Below are positions 10,382 to 22,740 of a DNA stretch of 64,000 nt, piece after piece (position 1 is the stretch's first letter; every line of letters begins with the position of its first letter). The DNA comes from Escarpia spicata (Eukaryota; Annelida; Polychaeta; Sabellida; Siboglinidae): NCBI GenBank assembly GCA_963995525.1, contig OZ023213.1, positions 15,734,033 through 15,798,032 of the forward strand. Reading direction: 5' to 3'. The translations under genes and the position numbers were made by a program. The notes beneath the pieces are model-generated. The model was not told the DNA's origin, did not search any database, and worked only from the letters and a program-made list of their open reading frames with translations.

Positions 10382-11936
10382 ACAGGTCACCCTCCATTAC
10401 TGTCAGAACCATATGTTTCATAGGGTTTCGCCACTGTTTCGAAACGGATTCTTGCAACCCTGTATTGATATTACACAACTGTTCGACTGTCACGTCGGAA
10501 TGCTTCACACCTGCGTCTAACAAAACACTCAAACAGTCTTTCACCACTGCAGTTGAATTAATGGTCTCGACAGCCTCGTCAAAGTGCATGCAAATTTGAA
10601 TGTCATCAGATAACATACAATCGTGATGAAATTAACTACGATGGTCTATCATGCAACCACGGCATTGTCGTCTTAAGAGTTCAACAACGGTACCTGCTAA
10701 GTGTCGTGCCAGCGTCTTCTTCATTTCGGTCACAGGGAAATCAATGGTAAAGTTCGGACCAGCAAAGTCAGGAGCGGAAGTTGTGACTTTGGCAGGCTGG
10801 GTAGAAGTTGTAATATTGATAGCGTGGGTAGTTGTGACGTCATTGGGAACAAAAGTTGGTATCGATGGTGTCCCGTTGTCGTTAATCGTCTCTGTCGACA
10901 CAGAGACCATTCGTTGCCGCTTTACTGGTAGCGGGCCTTCAATGTAGTTCTGCAAGAATATTTCAATAATAATAAAGATTGCTTGGGAAAAGTACACCGT
11001 TGTTAGAGTACGGTAATACAAAGACCGAAGGGAAACAATGACAAGAAGTGATAGGAAGTAAGGTGACAAGTTGTATGATCATAAAGGTAAATTGTCGACA
11101 AAAATTACCCGTGGGCGCAACCATATAGGGAGTTAAGACGTTGCCAGATGTTGATATGAGGGACAGCGTAGGAGAAGCCATAATCTTGGAAGCAAAGACG
11201 TAACAGAATATTATGTACCCGGATGTTAACAGGCAATAGACGAGTCTAACCATATAGGAAATAATAAAACGGGGCGAAGTTTTAGCGGAAGTAAACATAT
11301 ACAGGCACGCCATTTTGACGGAAGGTATGGGGACGCCATTTTAGGGAAAGTATAGACACGAGGGACGAGATTTTAGGTGAAAGTATATAGCAAAACAATA
11401 TAAAGTATGACGCACCACAAGCGCGTCCAGCTCGGCGTCCTCGGCCGCCACCTTCCTGCGGGCACAACTGCCGCTGGTGACGTGGCGCTTGCTATTATTT
11501 TTCCGTGTGAACGACGACCCACAGTCCGGGCAGGTGAAGGGTCTCTGCGATGGTGGTAGTTGTCTCGGAGTCGGTAGAGACTCCTCATCGGCAGCGCTCG
11601 TTCGAACCATAATATACATGTCAGAGGCCACGTAACCGTGTCGTTCGCACTGCAAATATCCTGTATCGTCGACATTCATACGCTTCTCGCAGTATCTGCA
11701 CCCGATGTAGAAGGGAGTATGCTTGCGTACTTTGTCGATAAGGAAACCTCTGACCTCGATAACAGGGTCGGGGCTTACCGTTGATTCTAGAGTTGAGATG
11801 GCCACGACGTCTGGTTCCGACGGCACGGAAGGGCGGTTGGTCACCGGCATGATGGGTCGGCTCGTCGGCTCGTCGGCTCGTCATCGTCATTCGAGTCTGT
11901 TGCATTGCGAGGTCGGTAATAAGGTGTCTTCAACAT
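10382..11936 (-). pseudogene. Right-arm copy of zinc-ribbon gene, broken
   Basis: Homologous to the gene at 4957-6505 in both exons and the intron. The ATG is at 11936. An extra 8-bp unit (GAGCCGAC present three times instead of two) shifts the frame after about 20 codons. Downstream, the zinc ribbon (CRYCEKRM) and C2HC finger remain readable in the restored frame from MPVTNRPSV at 11850. In exon 2 a Lys codon in the Cys/His cluster has become TAA (after IDHRS). The cluster here reads FHHDC where the left copy has FHHAC. At least two independent lesions make a full-length product unlikely. Confidence 0.75.
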
Positions 11937-11994
11937 GATGTTAGCCGTGCTGTCGTCGTAATACGAATGATGGCCCGATTGGAAAAATACCGCG

Positions 11995-12030
11995 CTTATA
12001 TAGTTAGTGAATGTGCCGAAAGGTCACGTG
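11995..12030 (-). promoter_or_regulatory. Promoter of right-arm zinc-ribbon copy
   Basis: TATATAAG on the minus strand at 11995-12002 and a CACGTG E-box at 12025-12030, the mirror of 4863-4898. A second, weaker echo of the E-box region (GGTCACGTAGGCGTG) lies near 12376. Confidence 0.55.
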
Positions 12031-12257
12031 GGCGTGCCGAACGAGCACGGACTTCGGAGTAGAAATTAAAGGTGTAGACTGTAGAGTAGATCATTGATGG
12101 ACGGTTCGGTTGCCGGAGCTGATGACAGAGACGAAATTGTTTTGGTCGTCGAACTGGTCGTTGAACTGGTCGTTGGCTGTTGGTCCGGGTTGATTGTCGG
12201 GGTCGAGAGGTCGAGAGGTCGAGTGGGCCCGTAGCCGGAGAAGGCTGCGCCTTCGGT

Positions 12258-13464
12258 AGCAAAATCCTTTGCCGGACGTTATCACTAGTCATGTTGTTCA
12301 TCTTCCAAAATGTAAGATATAATGACCACAAAAAACAGACGCAGACCTTTTATAACAGTTCGATAGAACATAAAGGTCACGTAGGCGTGTCGAACGTACA
12401 CGAAATTTCTAACCTATGAGAATAGCTAATACTCTTTTGTGACGAGAGCTCAAAACGATGGCTAACCAGATCACTACCTGTTTGACCAACTCACCTCACA
12501 CAGTAGCGTCTGTTTTGTAGTGTGTTGACAAAAGTATCAAAGAAACTTCTAGAATCACCTTTTACTGGGAATTTTCCACTCGCTGTAACCCAACGTCAGT
12601 GACCATAACATCAAATGATGGGTTTATATTCAAGTGCACAAGTTCAAAACGATGGCTATCCAAATCACTACCTGTATAACCAACTCATCTCGCGTATAGA
12701 ATTATAGCGCATACCATGACGTCACTGTTGATGATGTCCCATAATGGGATTATATTCAAGCGCGAAAACTCAAAGCAATGGCTAACCAAAGCAATAACTG
12801 TTTGACCAACTCACCTCGCGTACAAAATTACTGAGCATAGCAGTTTAATGACGTCATACAAGGTGCGGACGATCACGCTCGCAACAAACAAACATGTCCT
12901 GAGACCTTGATTTTGTTGATAAAGATGTCTCAAAGAATGTTACATGTACAGGAATCACTTCACGTCTGCCATTAATACCATACATAGGTACGCAAAAATT
13001 GACAAACACGTCTTTGTAAACACAGGAAGCAGTCGATGTATCCTGGTAATAAGAGACATTGATAGGAAACAATTTACAAAGAGGGTGATGGGAAGGTCGT
13101 AGATCTGTATGGTAACCAGATATGTCATAATTTGACTTATTTTAATAGTTCTCTACCGATTCGTCAGGTTTGGACCTATGTTAAAGTTGTAAATGTATAG
13201 GCTAGGAGGGCGTTATACCTCAATAAATGGTCCACAACCTATAACATATAAGAAACGACACCATTGCGCATGCGCAATGGGCTATTTAACACCGTCACTG
13301 ACCTATTTGATGACGTCTTTGACCTATTTTTATAGTAAAAAGATAAAAAAGAAACAAGAGACACGAATTTAAGAAGTATCGATATTTGATTCACTGACAT
13401 CCGTCAGGGGGAGTTATTTGTACTTCTCTTTCAGATCGTAACCTTTCTACCAAGGGGCGCAAAT
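12258..13464. repeat. 1.2-kb block unique to right TIR
   Basis: Absent from the left inverted repeat, whose sequence on both sides is continuous (about 4700). It includes three diverged direct repeats (near 12450, 12640 and 12766) sharing CAAAACGATGGCTA and ACCAACTCACCTCGCGTA. No coding frame or clear target duplication was identified. Confidence 0.6.
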
Positions 13465-14772
13465 TTTCATCAATAAGACGCACCAATTTTGGCAGTACTC
13501 GAACATTTAGTTCACAACTTATCCACAAGGTGGCACCACTTGTAGTTCATAACATATCCGCTAGAGGCAATTTAGTTCACGAAAAGTCCGCCAGGTGACG
13601 CTACTGGTCAAACCAAGACACGAATTTTGGTAAATATATTTAGTTCTAAAAATTTCGCCAGGTGGCGCTGTTTCAGTTCATATAAATTCCGCCATATGGC
13701 GTTATTTTAGTTCGTGACATATCCGCCAGGTGGCGCCACTCGACCTTTGTCCTTGACATACATCCGGGTACTTGACCTGCATCCGGGTGCTTTTGCTTTT
13801 GCTCAACGGAAACCGGAAAGCGTCCCCACTAAGGGACCTCCTTTACTACTCATATACATACATTCATTTATACATGCAAACACACACGCTTACATACATA
13901 TACACACACACACATGCAAACATATAAAATATGGTTTAGTCATGAATCATGATCATTGCAAAACATTATATTGCCTGTGAGCGTGAGTTGTGTTCCATAT
14001 TAACAAATGACTCTCGTAAATAATACAATGATAGGGTTCTAATGAATCAAATCCAACTGATATGCGTGCTCACGGTATAAGCATCATCCATTTTCTGATC
14101 CTAACATTTAAAAAACAAAATGACAAAATGTATCATCTTTCTGGTGACGTCGATACAACTACTTTCTTCTGTGTGACAAATATATGTATTCACCATTGAA
14201 AAACTGTACGTGTAGACAAGTGTTTTGCTTAAAGCGACATCGATAGATTTTACTAAGTTTTACGCTGGATTGACGTCATAAGAAACGAGGTCTTGAACAC
14301 GAAGTATGAAGAATAATTACTAAAAAGGCATGTCGCACAAAAGGACACAATAAAAAGGTTCCTAATAAATTAAGTAGCTGTCACAGCATACGTGAAATAT
14401 ACAAGATATGACAGAACACAGAAATATAGTTTAGAGTACCACGGCATATTATTAATGTTGTTTCGAGGTACAACGTGTTGACTGAACCATAATTGCGGTG
14501 TGACAAGTAAGCACGATTTTGTGTCGTTTATTAATCTTATCAATTACCCTAATAAAATTACTTCGAATTTATTGTAGTTTGTGTTACTAATTTAGAAAAT
14601 TCCTTTTCTGTATCAACCTTTTCAAAAGATGCCTGCCGTTTTCAACAAAATATCAGTTTGTCAAATAAACAATTATCAACTAGACAAGTGTTGACATAGA
14701 GTTTTAAAAATATCCAGTTTGCAACACAAAATGCACTGAAGTATCATTTTTTCAGTTAATAGAGGGTCTCTG

Positions 14773-14773
<1 letters not shown>

Positions 14774-14824
<51 letters not shown>

Positions 14825-14838
14825 TGGGTGCGTGCTAA
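14774..14838 (+). repeat. (GTGC)n microsatellite
   Basis: About 15 GTGC units. Shorter, more degenerate versions sit at the same position in the related copies at 25278-25345 and 55530-55600. Confidence 0.9.
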
Positions 14839-14839
14839 A

Positions 14840-15300
14840 AGTCTACAGAGCGATTGTCACAGCATCATTTCTCTATGTGTGCCATTTCTCGCTGTGCCAA
14901 GAGATTAAACCACTAAGACACACGACAAAGTACCAGACACTGAGGTGCTAGCCCAGGCTGGTTTACTAAGTGTAAACATCATGTTGAATCAGGCACAGTT
15001 GAGATGGGCTGGCCACGTGCTCAGAAAGCCAGACAAGTATGCCAAAGAAGTTGTTCTCCTGTTAGCTGTCAATCGGAACACGCTCTCGTTCAGAAAAAAG
15101 AAACGATATAATCACAAAGAGAAGACATCCATCAAGAACTGTAATATGGACCATGGCTGTTGGGAGAGGACAGCTTATAATCAACCAACTTGACGAAACG
15201 AAAAAACAGCCGCTGCTGTGTCTTTTGAACACTGTCATGTTGCTGAGGCCAAGAGGAGACGAAGCAAGAGAAAGTCTCGACACAGTGACAATTGACGATG
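14840..15300 (+). mobile_element. Non-LTR retrotransposon ORF2 C-terminus
   Basis: The frame opening at 14945 encodes VLAQAGLLSVNIMLNQAQLR, then WAGHVLRKPDKYAKEVVLL, then KKRYNHKEKTSIKNCNM, CWERTAYN and QPT. This is the characteristic C-terminal tail (LRW.GHV.RM, then KKR.KD..K, then WE..A.DR..WR) of a common animal LINE family. The reverse transcriptase upstream is absent, so it is a dead 3' fragment. The copy at 55590-56060 is the best preserved. Confidence 0.75.
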
Positions 15301-15784
15301 ATAAAAATATTGTCTTCTTCGCTTCGCGAAGGGCGTCATCTGCAGTGATTACAATGTTTATTGATTTGTATGCGCGATTTGCCGACAGCTTATGACGTTG
15401 TTTATACGATCATTGTCAAAATGTAATTTGTAAAATTGCATTCCCCAAACCATTTTGCTAGTGCTTCCGTGCTGACTAGCGTGCTAGAAGACACAAAAGA
15501 GCCGCTTTCCGACCACACATTCGTGTATGTCATACAACTGTTTCCAACAAAATACGACTCAAACATTTCTACTTTTTCATGGCTTTAACTTCTGTGAAGT
15601 ATTCGGGTTTTTGATGACAACTGAACGAACGGGTTTTAATCATTAGGTTACTAAATTACAAACACTCACACACACACATATATACTACTACATACACGTA
15701 TACTTTCATACATATGTACATACATACATAGTACATACGTATGTATGTGTTGGTGTGTGTATGTATGTATGTAAGTATATGTGT

Positions 15785-16079
15785 ACGTGGAACGCAATAG
15801 TGCAGCTGTAAGAGCTCCGGCTTCTCGACTGAGAGAACGCGGATTCGAATATCACGTGCGGCTGATTCTAACCTTGGGCATGTTCATTAAATCTACATTG
15901 CTTCAGTTCACTCAGCTGTATGAATGAGTACCTGGCAGTAGACAGTGGTGGTTATTTATGTACGAATAATTGCAGCGTAACTTAATGCTTCTTACAGAAG
16001 TCGAGATGTCATTTTGTTTGAACAGGTCTGCTAGGGAGTATAGAGTAAAGCTCTTTGAACTGTCCTGGGGACTGGATAT

Positions 16080-16080
<1 letters not shown>
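15785..16080 (+). mobile_element. tRNA-derived SINE, copy in R unit 1
   Basis: Box A TAGTGCAGCTG is at 15798-15808 and a degenerate box B (GATTCGAAT) starts at 15842. The body contains CAGTTCACTCAGCTGTATGA and the 3' part ends before the microsatellite at 16080. A better-preserved copy is at 56613-56937. Confidence 0.75.
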
Positions 16081-16460
<380 letters not shown>

Positions 16461-17132
16461 TATAGTTCATCACCTGATTTCGATTTACCCTCAATGCCCC
16501 AAATTTTATATGTTCACGTTACCACCTAATAGAAACATAAACCAATCAAGTTGTCACGATGTGGGGTTTAGTACTTAACATAGGTTGGTATATAAAATAT
16601 TATAGTTGCGGTTACCCTGTACGGCTACTGACGGCTGGCTAGTGCCTACGCAATAATGTGAATGCTCTGTAGAGGTAGCATAGGGTCAGATTTCAAATGA
16701 CTGAGGAAACTGTACATTATAGTTAGGGTAGACAGGTAGGAAAATAGAATATAACGTGTAATAATTATAGAAAGGGTAGGCAGCTGTATATGTATAGTAA
16801 CTGTGGTACGGGTGGAAATTTAGAGGATATAATTTTATAGCGTATAGGAATGTCGAAATAATAAAAATCTATGTACATGTTGAATTATTGTATTACTTAT
16901 TGAGCGGTGAAATTATTGATGTGCTGCCGCATTAGCAGAGTTCACATAACAGATTCAAAGATATGGTTAATTAACTGAGGTTAGGCAAGGATAGAACACA
17001 GCAGTCCAGAGTGATCCACAGACAGGACGATATAACCTGGTCTTCTCTGTAATGAGAAATTATTACTGTGTGGTTATAAAACCCAGACCTCGAAGCCATT
17101 CTGAGCGGTTGCTTAGACGATGATATATTGCG
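16461..17132 (+). repeat. Repeat unit R tail (B)
   Basis: Matches 57665-58739 directly and leads into the R start at 17133, as 58739 leads into 58740. A TATA-like TTATAAAA lies at 17083-17090, but no coding frame follows, so promoter activity is only a possibility. Confidence 0.75.
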
Positions 17133-17766
17133 TTCATGTATAGTATAGAAGAGATCACAGGAGTGTCGGGTCGGTGCGACGGCCAGCTATACTTCAAGCT
17201 CGTTCGTTCGAACGATGGGCCTTTTGCGTAACAGCCAACGCCTAGATAGTACGCGAGGTCAGGCTAAATTCACGCGGGAAAAAAGAAATTCAGTTGGTCG
17301 GAAATGCATTGACACCCGAACGTAGCGATCCGTCGGAGGATCGTAGTGTTGACTGCCGTGACGACCAAGGGTATTGTTGAACCCAAACATTGTGCAGTTA
17401 TATTTATTATATGACGAAAGAGCATCTTATAGAGAATTCGATATGTAACAGCGCTCTTATAACCTCACAGGGTTGATAGCAGAAGAGGGTCTTTACTTTA
17501 TTTTTATTTTTTTATGTTAGACAGTGTGATAGAACGTCGCAGTAAACGGATGATTGGAAACATGGATGCTTATGTTCCCGGGAATTCCCGTTATAGATTA
17601 AGAGTGTGTGGGAGGCTGACAAGCCTTACTCTAGAAATTTTGTATATTACTAGTTTTGTTATTTGGTGTGGGATGAATACATTTTGAAATTGGTACCTTG
17701 TATAAATGTGTTATTGAATTCCACTATCCCTGAACCCAAAATCTATTACAAGTTCGTCTCACCTGG
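17133..17766 (+). repeat. Start of repeat unit R copy 2
   Basis: Matches positions 1-633 with scattered substitutions. Homology stops abruptly after CACCTGG at 17766 and resumes at about 51341 at the CAAACACGCAGGCACGCC sequence. Confidence 0.85.
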
Positions 17767-17859
17767 CGGATCTTCACATTTGTATAGGGCGTATATGTTG
17801 CGGACTAGGTATATACTTTATTATCAAATGTATCTGTTGTGGTATTTCACTTGATAAGT

Positions 17860-18366
17860 AGTTATAATAATGAAATTAGGGTACGATGTATGCCAAAAGT
17901 GAAAACATGCAGGATGTAGCACACTAGTATCTACTCATTGTAAAATGTTTATTTAAAATTGCATTCGACAACCCGGTCACTTTGATCGTTTTTTTTAACG
18001 ATTCCGTGCTGCAAGATATAAAGACCTGCTTAACGATCAGTGTGTGTCATACAACTGTATCTGATAACAATTACTGTAACATTTTTATCATTTTTTTTGG
18101 TGGCTTTAACTTCTCTTATGTCGACAAGTTTTTTCACGGCAAAATTGAAAAGGAGTTTTTTTACTCGTGTAGTTTCTAAAACACAACATTATTTGTTTGG
18201 CGCAACCTTTTCAGGTGCCTTGGCTGTGCTGGCATATCACGAAAAGATCAGTTAGTCAAAACATCAATTCACCTAGTCTAGATGTGCCATATAGTTATGG
18301 AAAAGAGCACATTTGTAAAATGGCACATGCATTAAAATTTTCACTCAGAAGGTTCAAGGAACAAGG
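17860..18366 (+). repeat. Dispersed repeat Y, about 0.5 kb
   Basis: Shares ordered blocks (GATCGTTTT, ACGATTCCGTGCTG, CGAAAAGATCAG, GAAAAGAGCACATTTG) with 18567-18771 plus 19230-19410, and more weakly with 20780-21230 and 15430-15600. No coding capacity. Confidence 0.65.
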
Positions 18367-18377
18367 ATTTGTAGCTA

Positions 18378-18560
18378 GTGTGTGTGTGCGTGTGTGTGTG
18401 TGTGTGCGTGTGCGTGTGTGTGTGTGCGTGTATGCGTGGGTGCGTGGATGCGTGGGTGCGTGGATGCGTGGATGCGTGTATACGTGGATGCGTTGATGCG
18501 TGGGTGCGTGGATGCGTGGATGCGTGGATGCGTGTATACGTGGATGCGTGTATGTGAAAT
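18378..18560 (+). repeat. GTGTGC / GTGGATGC minisatellite
   Basis: A GT-rich array that passes into 8-bp GTGGATGC and GTGTATAC units. Absent from the corresponding position of the other Y copies. Confidence 0.85.
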
Positions 18561-18771
18561 TCCTTTTGAAAATTAGTTATAATAATTCAATTTGGGTACG
18601 ACGTATGCCAAAAATGTTAAAATGTTGGAAGGATTACACTGGTATCAAGGCATTGTAAAATGAGTACTTAAAATTGCGTTCAGTAACCCTTTTACATTGA
18701 TCGTTTTGTTAACGATTCCGTGCTGAGGAGCGTGCAAAAAGAGATGAAAGACCCGCTTAATACACCACATC

Positions 18772-19200
18772 GCACCGGGCCTAAAGAAAGTGCAGTGGCT
18801 TCCCGTGAAGCAACGCATTCATTACGCAATTCTGCTACTGACGTTTGGTGCTCAACACGGACTGGCACCAGCTTTCATCACCGACCTACTCCATGAACAA
18901 AGAGCTACTCGAGTATTGCGTTCGGCTACAAACAATTACTTGTATGTGCCACCATCTCGCAGCCGATATAGCGACACAACTTCCTCGGTATCTGCTCCAC
19001 GACTGTGGAATTCACTTCCAAATGAGATGTTGGCTTGTGACTTTCAAAAGATTTGTACATGTGTTATACTACTATTACACAATGTCTTTACTTATTTATT
19101 ATCATTATACCTTTACTGATTATCTTTGTATAACTAATTTTTTAATTTGTTTATATATTATTATTATTACTTATTTTTAACTAATTTAAATTTAATTAAT
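18772..19200 (+). mobile_element. L2/CR1-type LINE 3' end nested in repeat Y
   Basis: The frame from 18774 reads LKKVQWLPVKQRIHYAILLL, then GLAPAFITDLL, VPPSRSRY and SAPRLWNSLPNEM, the classic ORF2 C-terminus of L2/CR1 elements. A TTTA-rich 3' region follows. It splits a Y repeat: the left part ends near 18771 and the right part resumes near 19230. Truncated at the 5' end and not functional. Confidence 0.75.
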
Positions 19201-19410
19201 GTTATGTAACTTATTAATGTTTTGCATTAACATTCTTTTTCTGCGACAAACTTTTGAAAAGGTGATTGGTAGTGCTGGCATATCACGAAAAGATCAGCTA
19301 ATCAAAACATCCATGCATCTAGTCTAGAGGTGGCATGGAGTTAGAGAAAAGAGCACATTTGCAAAATAACACATGCATTAAAATTATCACTCAGAAGGTT
19401 CATGGTACTG

Positions 19411-20780
19411 GGACTAATAGCTGACCTATGAATGTATGTATATATGTATGTATGCATGTATGCATGCATGAATGTATGTACGTACTTACTTATGTATGTA
19501 CGCATGTATGTATGTATGTGTGTGTGTACGTGTGTACGTATGTATGTATGCATACATGTGTAGCAGGTACTATAGTTAAACACTATAGTTGTCATAGAGC
19601 TGCCACACTGTGGCAGGTATTTTGTAAAAGGGTATACTTGACACATCAGCCATCAAGAGATTGAAGCGTCAACCTGGGCAGAATCCTGGCACTGGCTGGT
19701 AAAGCCACATGTTTTTACATAGACCCTGCTATTAACAGCATTACACCTTTTACAGGTAGGTTACATTATCTACCTTTCTGTTATTGTAAACTAAAAGTGC
19801 ATAGTCTACTTATATGTTATTTTGAAATTCAGGTGGCGTTTAATTGTTACTCTGCTATTACTCCTTTGACCAGGTGTGGAGTTGTAGCGATTCTCTCGAA
19901 CAACCGAGCTGAGCAGACCGCGAGACATGCATGGACGTATGTGGGTATGCGTGTGCATGTAGGCGTATATGCATGCAGGTATGCATGTTGGTCATTGCCA
20001 CGTTTTTGTATAGTTTCAGTGTCCAAAATGTTTGATTTGTTCACGTTGCCACGAAATATAAAAACAATCAACTGTTTGCACATAATTCATTTTGCGAACC
20101 ATATATACATTTAGGTAGTTACGAAACTGAAATTAGATCATCACATATGCCTAAATGGCCTAATGCAGGATGGATTACGCCGATACTAAGGCAAGCAAGC
20201 ATCGTGACATCAGCAAATAAACTAGTTATGCACATTATGAAGCACATCATGCGAATCCTTCTTGGAAACGCAATTTACATCAATTGTAATCTTTCAAATG
20301 TGTTATTTAAGAGAGCAACGATATATGACAACATGTTGATATTTTATGGTCATACTAACGTTCTTAGAAATTAAATATGCAATTAGTCAATTTGTAAATT
20401 ATTCCAAATGCACCGTTGTGACAAACCGAACATATTTTACATTTTTTCTAAACAAAAATACGTCAACTGAGAACCACAATACAACTCAATATTGCTATTT
20501 GGCAACCATTAATCTATATCATGTGGAAAATACAAATGCATGCACAATGAAAAATGTTAATCTGGTGTCTTACAGTATGATATATGCAATTAATATTTAC
20601 CAAATATTTCCCACAAGAACAACAAAGGATTTATTTGTATTCATCTGCGGTGATTATCGTTTGCTTAAAGAAATGTGTTTCTGGTGTTTGTCGACGACTA
20701 GTAACTTCGTTTGAACAAGACATCTAGAAGTACTATATTGTTTTATTTTCTAAATGTCTTATGTGATTTATATATCGTGT
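19411..20780. other. Microsatellite and unassigned AT-rich sequence
   Basis: A GTAT/GCAT microsatellite at 19430-19560 is followed by unassigned sequence. A partial repeat near 19980-20110 (GTTGGTCATTGCC, GTTGCCACGAAATATAAAAA) resembles the stretches at 4060-4180 and 16480-16560. I find no supportable gene. Confidence 0.45.
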
Positions 20781-21230
20781 TATGTTACAGCTTGATAAGT
20801 TTACTCAATTATTATTAAGAATGTGCAGTTAGGACTGTTATTAGATTGCTGTCAAAATGCAGGTTGCAGTTTAACATAGCATTCCCTAATTCAATCACAT
20901 AGATCGTTTTCTTAACGCCTTCGTCATTGCGAGCGCCATAAACAAGAAGAAAGACCAGCTTATAGATCATGCCACAAAAAAGACATAGACATGTCAAATC
21001 TTTTTCACACACCCACAAAGACATAGATATGTCAAGTCTTTTTCGTGGTTTACCTGTATGAAGTATTACTGTTTTCCATGACAAACAGCAGCACTATTTT
21101 CATGCCAGGAGATGATGACGTAAATGGAAAGAAACCTAGTCAAAACACTGATAATAAACTAACCTAGTGGTGTAATGTAGTTAGAAAAAAATCACGCTTC
21201 CAAAATTCAAACACACTTAAATTATCTCTC
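20781..21230 (+). repeat. Dispersed repeat Y, diverged copy
   Basis: Retains the blocks ATAGATCGTTTTCTTAACG and AGTCAAAACACTGATAA in the order seen at 17860-18366, with many substitutions. An older copy. Confidence 0.45.
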
Positions 21231-22637
21231 AGTTGGTACAACGGCATTGGGTCCATGTTGACATTAGCACACGGCGGCCAACGCTAAGCCATTCCCAAGA
21301 AGAGAAATGATGTTCATAAATGATAGAGCTACATTTAGTTAACTATATATACATCGCGTTAGCGCACACGCATGCACGCACGCACACACACATTACACAT
21401 ATGTACACACACGTCAATGTAGATGTATTGTGAGAATCATATCTGGAGGAACCAACTCTAAATAAGTGTATGCAAATTATAGAGGCATAGGGGAGATCCA
21501 GTGTAACAGTGAATCAGTGGCTATTTATAGAAATTTGTACCTGGGAATCCCAGAATGATGCTGTTAATTTATATCTCTAGGCAATCCCCATCTAAATTAC
21601 TGAGTTCATTCGAGACAGATTTCGCTAGTGGCGAATAGCAACGTACGTTATGTTTTTTATGTTTTTACTATCAAAACTAAAATGTTATTACTCTATTGTT
21701 TTTTGATTTTGTGCGAATCATCCAGAAATAGGAAACCAAGCACCTGTTACTAAATGTAGGGATGTATCATGAATTTAACGAACATGTGCTCTCTCCGCGG
21801 CAGACGGCCATTTGTAGAAAACAGTCACGTGTGTTTTGAGTACATTCGGGGTACAGTGATTTGGGGAACACTGGCTAAATTTGCGAGCCATGCTAATTAT
21901 GTTACCATTGTAATCGTTCAATCTTTACAATCCCGGACATCATTATATAGTATTACGTTGTTTTGTAATGTACACAAGTTTGCTTAATACTCGTTAATTA
22001 AATTATTTGTTTCTCGATGTTTGCCAACAGCCATTAGACACAGCCTGCTATTGTAATGTAAGCATCATATTACAATAATTATAACCCAGAGTATCATGTT
22101 TCTAATGCATATTTTATGTGACAGTTAACGAATGAACTTATTTCAGACAATTAAATACAATATTTGATAATAATCATTTAGAATATAATGTTTGATTCCC
22201 AATGCTACGATTTGATTCACTGTGCCCAAGGCGGTGATCCACTTTTCTCTCGTACTGGGGCTCAGTGAATCAAGACTTTTTTGTCATTGTCAACCCCCTT
22301 CAGCAAAATATGGTGGCAATTGGTGGGATATGGAGAAACGTCTTCTACAGACAATAAGTTCATATATCAATTCCACAATATAAATTAACCGGGCTATCAC
22401 TAAGCTGGGAAAAATACTTCAAAATAAACTGTCCGATTCACTATGCCTCGGTCTCCCCTACACAGAGTATATTTCCACAAACTATTCCCCGATAAAGTCA
22501 AAAAACTCAGTGTGAATAATTACAACAAATCGTAAAGCGTGGTGGGAATCGTTAACGTGGGTTACGTTCCCAAGCTTTTGTGTGTGCAATATTCAGCGTC
22601 CAGAGTGACTATGTTTGTTTACATGTTTATAATATTA
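21231..22637. other. No recognisable feature
   Basis: AT-rich unique-looking sequence. The short frame at 21769-21987 shows no motif, and no paralogous copy was noticed in the window. Confidence 0.4.
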
Positions 22638-22638
22638 C

Positions 22639-22725
<87 letters not shown>

Positions 22726-22740
22726 TATGTATATATATAT
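22638..22740 (+). repeat. (AT)n(GT)n compound microsatellite
   Basis: About 22 bp of AT, then about 60 bp of GT, then TATATATA. Confidence 0.9.

Larger units (their letters stand above)
4265..13850. mobile_element. Island 1: Polinton-like foldback element
   Basis: A 9,586-bp insertion bounded by inverted termini (AGTAGTAAAGGAGGTCCC at the left, its complement at the right) and a perfect 6-bp CATATA duplication. The related arm near 54540-54600 lacks it, which gives an approximate empty site. AG...CT ends, 6-bp duplications and long inverted repeats are known features of Polinton/Maverick elements. I see no polymerase B, retroviral-type integrase, protease, ATPase or capsid frame, so it would be a non-autonomous relative mobilised in trans. 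The inverted repeats are unusually long and each contains a whole gene. A second copy begins at 63082. The class is inferred from the ends; the insertion itself is directly visible. Confidence 0.75.
9757..13850 (-). repeat. Island 1 right terminal inverted repeat
   Basis: Reverse complement of the left repeat, about 4.1 kb long because of a 1.2-kb internal block absent from the left. The inner end is the mirror 51-bp array (9757-9990). The outer end is ACTACT at 13850 followed by CATATA. Numerous substitutions and indels against the left arm show the arms are not being kept identical. Confidence 0.85.
13851..15780 (+). repeat. Repeat unit R copy 1, second arm (A')
   Basis: Continues from the right CATATA duplication. 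It contains repeat X (13925-14760), a (GTGC)n array and a LINE tail, in the opposite orientation to arm A. It matches 54600-56600 directly. Confidence 0.8.
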
